Shown: piece after piece, positions 57,696 to 64,000 of the stretch
Position numbering within the stretch: the stretch's first letter is position 1
Layout of the letters: each line of letters opens with the position of its first letter
Assembly: GCF_902829295.1 (NCBI RefSeq)
Contig: NZ_CADEPL010000019.1
Location: 1 to 64,000, forward strand
Direction of reading: 5' to 3'
Source of the DNA: Vogesella oryzae
GTDB lineage: Bacteria > Pseudomonadota > Gammaproteobacteria > Burkholderiales > Chromobacteriaceae
DNA: 64,000 bases
Made by a program: the position numbers and the translations under genes
The notes under the pieces: generated by a model
What the model was told of the DNA's origin: nothing
Seen by the model: the letters and a program-made list of their open reading frames with translations, nothing else
The model's database searches: none

Positions 57696-59126
57696 ATGGA
57701 GAAGCAAAAGGTCGTGCGAGAGCTGAAACCCAGCCTCAAGACCATTCATCTGTGGGGTATCGCTGTTGGTCTGGTGATCTCCGGGGAGTACTTTGGCTGG
57801 AGCTACGGCTGGGCCAGTGCCGGCACGCTGGGGTTTCTGGTGACCTCATTGCTGATCGCGGCGATGTACACCACTTTCATCTTCAGCTACACCGAGCTGA
57901 CCACCTCGATTCCGCACGCCGGCGGCCCGTTCGCCTATGCGCGGCGTGCCTTCGGCCCCACCGGCGGCTTCATTGCCGGCGCCGCCACGCTGATCGAGTT
58001 CGTATTCGCGCCGCCGGCCATCGCGCTGGCCATCGGTGCCTACCTGGGGGTGCAGTTCCCGGGGCTGGATCCGAAAATCGCGGCGGTGGGCGCCTATCTG
58101 GTGTTCATGACGCTGAACATCCTCGGCGTGCAGCTGGCGGCCAACTTCGAGCTGTTCGTCACCGTGCTGGCCATCGGCGAGCTGCTGGTGTTCATGGGCG
58201 TGGTTACCCCCGGCTTCTCGCTGGCCAACTTCAGCGCCAACGGCTGGGCCGGCGGCAGCGAGCTGAACCACACCGCGGTGCTGGGCATTCTGGCCGCCAT
58301 TCCGTTCGCCATCTGGTTCTTCCTGGCGATTGAAGGCGCCGCCATGGCGGCGGAGGAAGCGGAAGACCCGCGCCGCACCATCCCGAAAGCCTATATCGGC
58401 GGCATTCTCACCCTGGTGGTGCTGGCCATCGGCGTGATGCTGTTCGCCGGCGGCGTGGGCGACTGGCGCAAGCTGGCCAATATCAACGACCCGCTGCCGC
58501 AGGCGATGAAGGCGGTGGTAGGCAACAACAGCACCTGGATGCACATGCTGGTGTGGATCGGCCTGTTCGGCCTGATCGCCAGCTTCCACGGCATCATCAT
58601 GGGCTACTCGCGGCAGATTTTCGCGCTGTCTCGTGCCGGCTACATGCCCAGCGTGTTCGCCCGCGTACACCCGCGTTTCAAGACCCCGCACCTGGCCATT
58701 CTGCTGGGCGGCGTCATCGGCATCATTGCCATCTTCAGCGATGAATGGATCAGCTTTGGCGGCCAGACGCTGACCGCCAACATCATCACCATGTCGGTGT
58801 TCGGCGCGCTGGTGATGTACATCATGTCGATGTTGAGCCTGTTCCGCCTGCGTCGTTGCGAAACCCGACTGGAGCGCCCGTTCCGCGCGCCGTTCTACCC
58901 GCTGTTCCCGGCCATTGCGCTGGGTATCGCCGTGCTGTCGCTGCTGACCATGGCCTGGCTCAACCAGCTGGTGTTTGCCGTATTTGTTGCCGCGATGGCC
59001 GCCGGTTACCTGTACTTCCTGGCGACCAAGCACCTGCGTGACGCGGCACCGGAAGACGACATGCTGGAGAGCCGCCCCGAAACCGGCGCCGCTCTGCGTG
59101 CATCGATGGCTCCGGGCCGGGACTGA
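57696..59126 (+). CDS. Ethanolamine permease-like APC transporter (Eat family)
   Basis: 476 residues, twelve membrane helices. It opens LKPSLKTIHLWGIAVGLVIS then GEYFGWSYGWASAGTLGFLV, and contains TELTTSIPHAGGPFAYARRA and IEGAAMAAEEAEDPRRTIPK, characteristic of the APC-family ethanolamine transporters (Eat). AAAGGAG is 6 nt upstream. A 223-nt gap separates it from the hydrolase gene, but orientation and context make it the uptake step of the cluster. Substrate identity is by family resemblance only. Confidence 0.88.
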   Translation: MEKQKVVRELKPSLKTIHLWGIAVGLVISGEYFGWSYGWASAGTLGFLVTSLLIAAMYTTFIFSYTELTTSIPHAGGPFAYARRAFGPTGGFIAGAATLIEFVFAPPAIALAIGAYLGVQFPGLDPKIAAVGAYLVFMTLNILGVQLAANFELFVTVLAIGELLVFMGVVTPGFSLANFSANGWAGGSELNHTAVLGILAAIPFAIWFFLAIEGAAMAAEEAEDPRRTIPKAYIGGILTLVVLAIGVMLFAGGVGDWRKLANINDPLPQAMKAVVGNNSTWMHMLVWIGLFGLIASFHGIIMGYSRQIFALSRAGYMPSVFARVHPRFKTPHLAILLGGVIGIIAIFSDEWISFGGQTLTANIITMSVFGALVMYIMSMLSLFRLRRCETRLERPFRAPFYPLFPAIALGIAVLSLLTMAWLNQLVFAVFVAAMAAGYLYFLATKHLRDAAPEDDMLESRPETGAALRASMAPGRD

Positions 59127-59146
59127 GCCAACGTTTAGCCATACCA

Positions 59147-59180
59147 AACAACAAGGGCCGCGCAAGCGGCCCTTGTTGTT
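59147..59180. terminator. Strong bidirectional hairpin between eat-like and hslO genes
   Basis: A 15-bp perfect stem (AACAACAAGGGCCGC and its complement) with a GCAA tetraloop. It serves convergent transcripts: the permease from the left and hslO from the right. Confidence 0.88.
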
Positions 59181-59204
59181 GGCGGCCATGCCGCCGCAGC
59201 CCGC

Positions 59205-60083
59205 TTAGTGACGCTGCTGTTCGCCGCGTACCGCCTCGATGACATCCATGCCGAACAGGGTATTCACCTCGTCCTCGTCAAACACGTAACGTTGGCCGCA
59301 GTATTCGCAGCCCACTTCGATGGAGCCCTGCTCCAGCACCACCTCGGCCACTTCCTGCCCCCCCAGCAGCTTGAGCATGTCGCCGACACGCTCTTCGCTG
59401 CAGTTGCAGGCGAAGCTCACGTCTTCCGGCTCGAACACGCGCACCTGCTCTTCGTGGTACAGGCGATGCAGGATGTCGTGGGCATCCAGGGTCAGCAGTT
59501 CTTCGTCGGTCAGCGTGGCCGCCAGCACGGTCAGGTGCTGCCAGGCTTCCGGATCACCGTGGCCATCCGGCAGGCGCTGCAGCAACAGGCCGGCAGCGGT
59601 GTCGTCGTTGCAGGCCAGCAGCAAGCGGCTGTCCAGCTGCTCGGAGCGCTGCAGATAGTTCTGGATCATGGCGGCAATACTGTCGCCTTCCAGCGCCACG
59701 ATGCCCTGCCACGGCTCGCCGTCCTTCGGCTCCAGCGTCAGCACGCAGGTGCCACCCTCGCCCAGCAGCTCGGTCAGCGGCGCATCGTGGATGTGGGCAT
59801 CGTAACGGGCCGTGGCGCGCACGGTACGCTCGTTGGTGCACTCGGCCACCGCCAGGCGCAGCGAACCCTTGCCGTGCAGCTGCATGATCAGCGTGCCGTC
59901 GAACTTGAGGTTGGCCGCCAACAGCGCGCTGGCCGCCAGCATCTGGCCCAGCACCTTGCGGATCGCCGGCGGGTAATCGTGACGGGCCAGCACCTGCTGC
60001 CAGGCGCCGTCCATGCGCACCAGCGCACCGCGTACCGGTGCGCCGTCGAACAGGAAGCGTTGCAGATTATCGTGTTGGCTCAT
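59205..60083 (-). CDS. hslO: Redox-regulated chaperone Hsp33
   Basis: 292 residues. The C-terminal zinc switch is intact: CNCSEER and CEYCGQRY (CxC and CxxC) bind zinc when reduced and form disulfides under oxidative stress, activating the holdase. The N-terminal part starts RFLFDGAPVRGALVRMDGAW and contains HGKGSLRLAVAECT, as in HslO. Its ATG overlaps the stop of the upstream proteasome-like gene (ATGA), so both are made from one message. Confidence 0.97.
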   Translation of the reverse strand: MSQHDNLQRFLFDGAPVRGALVRMDGAWQQVLARHDYPPAIRKVLGQMLAASALLAANLKFDGTLIMQLHGKGSLRLAVAECTNERTVRATARYDAHIHDAPLTELLGEGGTCVLTLEPKDGEPWQGIVALEGDSIAAMIQNYLQRSEQLDSRLLLACNDDTAAGLLLQRLPDGHGDPEAWQHLTVLAATLTDEELLTLDAHDILHRLYHEEQVRVFEPEDVSFACNCSEERVGDMLKLLGGQEVAEVVLEQGSIEVGCEYCGQRYVFDEDEVNTLFGMDVIEAVRGEQQRH

Positions 60084-60664
60084 GAATGCTTGTCCTTCTC
60101 GGTAGGTATGGAATAAAGCGTCAACGGCAGCGAGGAGCTGGCGTCGAACTCGCAGGCGGCCGTTACCGCCCGCTCGGCAATTTCCGCTGCCGTCAGCGGG
60201 CTGTCATACAGCACCTGCATCGCGCCCATGGCGAACTTGCGCCCGGAGCCGATCGCCCAGTAGCGGGCAAACTGGTACACCTCGCGCATCGGGAACACCC
60301 CGAAGATGCCGTGGGCGTTGGCCACCAGCACCATCATCTGGCTGGACTCGTACGGGTCTTCCTCGTCCTCTTCCGGCCGCAGGAAGAAATGGTCCTTCAG
60401 CTTGGGATGAATCTTGCGGAAGGTCTCGAACAGGCCGGCACGGCTGGTCAGATCCCGCGATTTCATCCCCTTCAACGCCGACTGCAAAACCAGATCGTGC
60501 GCTGCCGAACCGGCAATCGCCAGATAGCTGTCGCCGATGCGGAAAATCTTGTCGTGGAACACATCGTAGCCAGCCAGCAGCTTGTGCTCGTCGCTGAACG
60601 TGGTCTGGGTATCGGCCGCGATGGCGACCTGACCGTCCTTGCAGACAACGACAATGGTAGTCAT
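60080..60664 (-). CDS. Proteasome-like Ntn hydrolase, candidate beta-proteobacterial proteasome homologue (BPH)
   Basis: 194 residues. After Met removal the N-terminus is TTIVVVCKDGQVAIAADTQT, the Ntn arrangement of HslV and proteasome beta subunits with nucleophile Thr1 and Asp17. The catalytic lysine is probably in HDKIFRIGDSYLAIAG. An insertion of about five residues before that lysine separates it from HslV. Later, YWAIGSGRKFAMGAMQVLYD aligns with the family's GSG segment. No hslU lies beside it. Length, lineage and motif fit BPH, which forms double rings without a known unfoldase. The ATG at 60664 is chosen because it exposes Thr1 and has GGAG upstream. Confidence 0.78.
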   Translation of the reverse strand: MTTIVVVCKDGQVAIAADTQTTFSDEHKLLAGYDVFHDKIFRIGDSYLAIAGSAAHDLVLQSALKGMKSRDLTSRAGLFETFRKIHPKLKDHFFLRPEEDEEDPYESSQMMVLVANAHGIFGVFPMREVYQFARYWAIGSGRKFAMGAMQVLYDSPLTAAEIAERAVTAACEFDASSSLPLTLYSIPTEKDKHS

Positions 60665-60827
60665 GACAGGCTCCGGTTGGGCGGGCAAACGCCATAGATA
60701 GGGGCGGTGCCGCAAACTGCAAGTACGCAGACCGTCATTATCGCCCGCAGTCGCCTTGCGGCCAACCTTGGCTAAGCGCGAGCTTCGTGAAAAAATGAAA
60801 CACTTATCTGCATCACGGACACTCACC

Positions 60828-61688
60828 ATGTGCCAGCTGCTGGGCATGAACTGCAATACGCCCACCGACATCCTGTTTTCCTTCGAGGGCTTTCATCGCC
60901 GTGGCGGCCTCACCGACCACCATGCCGACGGCTGGGGCATCGCCTTTTTCGAAGGCCGTGGCGTACGGCTGTTTCTGGATGACAAACCGGCTGCCGACTC
61001 GCCGGTCGCCAGTCTGGTACGGCAGTATTCGATCAAGTCGGAAAACGTGATTGCCCACATCCGCAAGGCGACCCAGGGTGAAGTCAACCTCGCCAACTGC
61101 CACCCGTTCCAGCGCGAGCTGTGGGGGCAGTACTGGCTGTTCGCCCACAACGGCAACCTGCTGGACTTCCATCCGCAGCTGGGCAGCCACTATCAGCCGG
61201 TAGGCTGCACCGACTCCGAGCGCGCCTTCTGCTACCTGCTGGAGAGCCTGCGCAGTCGCTGGAACCAGCCGCCGGCACGCGAGGCGCTGTTTGCGGCGGT
61301 AGAAACGTTGGCCGCAGAGTTGCGCAGCCATGGCGTCTGCAATTTCATGCTGTCCAATGGCGAGTGGCTGTTCGTGCACTGTTCCACCAAGCTGCACTAC
61401 ATCGTGCGCCAGGCACCGTTCCCGACGGCCCATCTGGTCGACGACGACGTCACCGTGGATTTCTCCACCGTCACCACGCCGCAGGACCGCGTCGCCATCA
61501 TCGCCACCGTGCCGCTCACCGACAACGAGCACTGGACGCCGCTGCAGGATGGCGAGCTGGTGCTGTTCGCCGCTGGCGAGCCGCAACTGCGCAGCATCAC
61601 CAGCCCGCCGACGCGCAGCGATGCCGCCGGTTGTGGCAGCAGCTGCGGTGCGGATGCCGCAGCGAAAGCTGATCCAGCGCAAAACTGA
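60828..61688 (+). CDS. Class II glutamine amidotransferase, YafJ type
   Basis: 286 residues starting MCQLLGMNC, so Cys2 becomes the N-terminal nucleophile after Met removal. GGLTDHHADGWGIAFFEGRG, AHIRKATQGEVNLANCHPFQ and FAHNGNLLDF are the glutaminase pocket. There is no second catalytic domain, as in E. coli YafJ and the EgtC group, so the acceptor reaction is unknown. The C-terminal tail is alanine-rich with CGSSCG. It is divergent from the proteasome homologue and precedes the DUF294 gene by 79 nt. Confidence 0.88.
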   Translation: MCQLLGMNCNTPTDILFSFEGFHRRGGLTDHHADGWGIAFFEGRGVRLFLDDKPAADSPVASLVRQYSIKSENVIAHIRKATQGEVNLANCHPFQRELWGQYWLFAHNGNLLDFHPQLGSHYQPVGCTDSERAFCYLLESLRSRWNQPPAREALFAAVETLAAELRSHGVCNFMLSNGEWLFVHCSTKLHYIVRQAPFPTAHLVDDDVTVDFSTVTTPQDRVAIIATVPLTDNEHWTPLQDGELVLFAAGEPQLRSITSPPTRSDAAGCGSSCGADAAAKADPAQN

Positions 61689-61767
61689 GCGTATCCGCCA
61701 GCGTCGACATGGCGGTGGCGGCAGGCAGCCGTTTATGCTGCAAGGGTGTCCCGTACGGAGTGCCCGC

Positions 61768-63576
61768 ATGTCCCGTTTCGACTTCTCCCACCCGCCGTTT
61801 ACCCACCTGAGCAATGCCGAGCAGCAAACGCTGGAAAACGCTGCCGACATCGTGTTCTTCGACGAGGACGAGGTAATCCTGTCGCCGGGCACACCGGTAG
61901 ATGCGCTGTACGTGGTGATCAAAGGCGTGGTGCGCGAAATGGCAGACGATGAGGTAATCGCCGTCTACCGCCAGCGCGACACTTTTGACGCCCGCTCGAT
62001 GGTGGCCGGCCACACCAGCACCCGCTTCGTGGTACACGAGGAAGCACTGGTGTTCGCGCTGCCGCGCGATACCGTGCTGGCACTGACCGACAGCAACCCG
62101 GGTTTCGGCGCCTTCTTCTTTGCCAGCATCTCGCAGAAATTCGGCGCCATGGCACGCGAATCCGGCAACCGCGAACTGCAGACCCTGCTGACCGCCACGG
62201 TGCGCGATGCCTGCTCGCGACTGCCGGTATTCGCCGAGGGCCGCGACACTATTCTGGACGCGGCTCGGCTGATGAAGCAGCGCAAGAGCAAGTCGATTCT
62301 GGTACGCCACGGCGAACGGCTCGGCATGTTCACCACCACCGATTTCCGCGACATCATTCTTGCCGACACCCCCTCCAGCACGCCGCTGCATCAGGTCTGC
62401 CACTTCGACCTGATCACCGTCGACAGCGACGACTTCCTGTTCAACGCGCTGCTGACCATGACCCAGCGCAATATCCGCCGGCTGGTGGTAATGGAGCGCG
62501 GCGAGCCGGTGGGTATTCTGGCGCAGGTGGACATCCTGTCCTACTTCTCCAACCACTCGCACCTGATCGCACAGCGGCTGGATCGCGCCGAATCGCTGGA
62601 CGAGTTGGCCGCCATCGCTGAACAGATCACCCGGCTGGTCAGCATCCTGTCCAGCCACGGCGTCAAGGCGCCGCAGCTGGGGCGGCTGGTGCAGGCGCTG
62701 AATGCGCGGCTGTTCGAGCGCGCCTGGCAGCTGATCGCACCGGCCGAACTGGTGGCCAACAGCTGCCTGCTGGTAATGGGCTCGGAAGGTCGCGGCGAGC
62801 AGATCCTGAAAACCGACCAGGACAACGCACTGCTGATCCGCGACGGTTTCGAGCATCCGGCGATACAGGGTGCCTGCCAGACCTTCAGCGATACCCTGAC
62901 TCGCTTTGGCTACCCGCCCTGCCCCGGCGGCATCATGGTGCGCAATCCGCAGTGGCGCCAACACGAGCAGGGCATGCGCGACCAGCTGTATCGCTGGGTG
63001 ATGGCGCCGGATGGCGATGCGCTGATGAACCTGGCCATTTTCATCGATGCCGAAGCGGTGGCCGGCGACCACAGCCTGTTGACGCAATGCCGGCAGTACC
63101 TGGACAGCCTGCTGTCGGACGACGAGAGCTTCTACGCCCGCTTCGCCCGCGCCATCGAGCAGTTCGATACCCCGCTGGGTTTCTTCGCCCAGTTACTGAC
63201 CAAGGAAAAAAACGGTGCCGCCACGCTGGACATCAAGAAAGGCGGCATTTTCCCCATCGTGCATGGCATCCGCGCGCTGGCGCTGCGCCACGGCATTCCG
63301 GCCTGCAATACCTTCGAACGGCTGCAGTTGTTGGCCGAGCGCGGCCTGCTGGAGCGCGAGCTGGCCAATGACGTCGGCGAGGCGCTGTCCTTCCTGCTGG
63401 GGCTGCGCCTGAGCCAGGGCCTGGCCGAACTGGCCGATGGCCGCAGCGCCAGCAACCTGATCCGCCCGGAACAGCTGTCGACACTGGAGCGCGACCTGCT
63501 GAAAGATGCGCTGGCGCTGGTAAAACGCTTCAAGGGCCACCTGCGCCACGTGTTCCGCCTGGGAGCCATCGCATGA
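61768..63576 (+). CDS. Cyclic-nucleotide-binding/CBS/DUF294 nucleotidyltransferase-like signalling protein
   Basis: 602 residues, modular: a CAP-type cNMP-binding domain (about 20-110, VILSPGTPVDALYVVIKGVV), two CBS domains (about 150-270, SKSILVRHGERLGMFTTTDF and RRLVVMERGEPVGILAQVDI), the DUF294 putative nucleotidyltransferase with GSEGRGEQILKTDQDNALL (about 335-353), and the DUF294 C-terminal helical domain. GGAG lies 7 nt before the ATG. Its TGA overlaps the ATG of a DnaQ-like exonuclease, a pairing common in proteobacteria, sometimes near acetate genes. The nucleotide it senses or transfers is unknown. Confidence 0.92.
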   Translation: MSRFDFSHPPFTHLSNAEQQTLENAADIVFFDEDEVILSPGTPVDALYVVIKGVVREMADDEVIAVYRQRDTFDARSMVAGHTSTRFVVHEEALVFALPRDTVLALTDSNPGFGAFFFASISQKFGAMARESGNRELQTLLTATVRDACSRLPVFAEGRDTILDAARLMKQRKSKSILVRHGERLGMFTTTDFRDIILADTPSSTPLHQVCHFDLITVDSDDFLFNALLTMTQRNIRRLVVMERGEPVGILAQVDILSYFSNHSHLIAQRLDRAESLDELAAIAEQITRLVSILSSHGVKAPQLGRLVQALNARLFERAWQLIAPAELVANSCLLVMGSEGRGEQILKTDQDNALLIRDGFEHPAIQGACQTFSDTLTRFGYPPCPGGIMVRNPQWRQHEQGMRDQLYRWVMAPDGDALMNLAIFIDAEAVAGDHSLLTQCRQYLDSLLSDDESFYARFARAIEQFDTPLGFFAQLLTKEKNGAATLDIKKGGIFPIVHGIRALALRHGIPACNTFERLQLLAERGLLERELANDVGEALSFLLGLRLSQGLAELADGRSASNLIRPEQLSTLERDLLKDALALVKRFKGHLRHVFRLGAIA

Positions 63577-64000
63577 TTCCGGCCATGAAACGGCAGCTGG
63601 CTCGCTGGCGCCTGAAGAACCCGGCGTTTGCGTACCTCCTGGAGCACGACGACAGCGAGCTGGTAAGCGTGGACTGTGAAACCACCAGCCTGAACGTAAA
63701 AGAAGCGGAGCTGCTGTCCATCGGCGCGGTAAAAATCCGCGGCCAACGCATCCTCAGCAGCGAATCGTTCTACGTGCTGGTAAAGCCGGAGCGCCGCCCG
63801 GAAGCCGACAGCGTGAAGATTCACGGCCTGCGCCCGCGCGATGTCAGCGACGGGCTGTCGCCGCAAGAAGCGGTGGCACAGTTGCTGGCCTTTATCGGTG
63901 GGCGGCCGCTGGTCGGCTACTACCTGGAATACGATGTGGCGGTGCTGAACAAATATGTCCGCGAGCTGGCCGGCATCGGCCTTCCCAACCGCCAGATCGA
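63573..64000 (+). CDS. DnaQ-like 3'-5' exonuclease, N-terminal part (runs off the window)
   Basis: The first 142 residues are present, starting MIPAMKRQLARWRLKNPAFA. The DEDD exonuclease site is visible: VSVDCETTSLNVKEAELLSI (Asp-x-Glu) and a later VGYYLEYDVAVLNKYV (Exo II with Asp). The ATGA overlap with the DUF294 gene implies cotranslation. It resembles the DNA polymerase III epsilon-type exonucleases paired with DUF294/CBS proteins rather than the replicative DnaQ itself. Confidence 0.9.
   Translation, partial: MIPAMKRQLARWRLKNPAFAYLLEHDDSELVSVDCETTSLNVKEAELLSIGAVKIRGQRILSSESFYVLVKPERRPEADSVKIHGLRPRDVSDGLSPQEAVAQLLAFIGGRPLVGYYLEYDVAVLNKYVRELAGIGLPNRQI

Overview
The window is high-GC (roughly 60-65% by eye) Gram-negative chromosomal DNA. 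Gene content (guaB, a uvrC-pgsA block beside a tRNA array, glcB, hslO, a beta-proteobacterial proteasome homologue, an MsbA-type exporter, CorA, FtrABCD) points to a betaproteobacterium, most likely a Neisseriales relative of the Chromobacteriaceae type (Chromobacterium/Vogesella/Aquitalea-like). The family call is inference. There is no prophage or intact insertion sequence; only one decayed integrase was seen.

Layout. 1-3450: a thiamine uptake operon (thiB, a GNAT acetyltransferase, thiP, thiQ) on the minus strand behind a TPP riboswitch. 3450-8240: katG, an orphan PAS histidine kinase and a broken integrase next to tRNA-Thr, probably a remnant island. 8400-16050: YejK/NdpA, an MsbA-like exporter, a zinc deacylase, an amino-acid binding protein, a MocR regulator, CorA and tRNA-Tyr. 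16170-19360: ftrABCD ferrous iron uptake with a Fur-like box. 19580-29200: LysR/glcB, then a signalling stretch (hybrid kinase, unknown secreted protein, diguanylate cyclase, Lrp regulator). 29550-37870: a B12-type radical SAM protein, LprI-like protein, globin, pirin, orphan arsA, kynB-kynA and an NADP oxidoreductase. 37885-42783: a TetR regulator divergent from a NodT-EmrA-EmrB efflux operon. 42914-44003: tRNA-Leu, tRNA-Cys and five tandem tRNA-Gly genes. 44096-51642: pgsA, uvrC, a DUF4124 protein, guaB, a hydrolase, hisC and an HDOD protein. 51764-59126: an RpiR-type regulator divergent from a five-gene cluster that reads as ethanolamine (or related amine) catabolism by gamma-glutamylation. 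59205-64000: hslO with the proteasome homologue, a class II amidotransferase, and a DUF294/CBS protein coupled to a DnaQ-like exonuclease.

The most striking signal is not a gene. The 10-mer TGCGGCCAAC (reverse GTTGGCCGCA) occurs 51 times by eye, about once per 1.25 kb, evenly on both strands, inside and between genes. About 0.25 would be expected by chance at this composition. At least four intergenic sites sit downstream of genes as close inverted pairs that form hairpins. This is the behaviour of the Neisseria DNA uptake sequence, but the word differs from the DUS and USS words I know. I propose it as an uptake-sequence dialect of this lineage.
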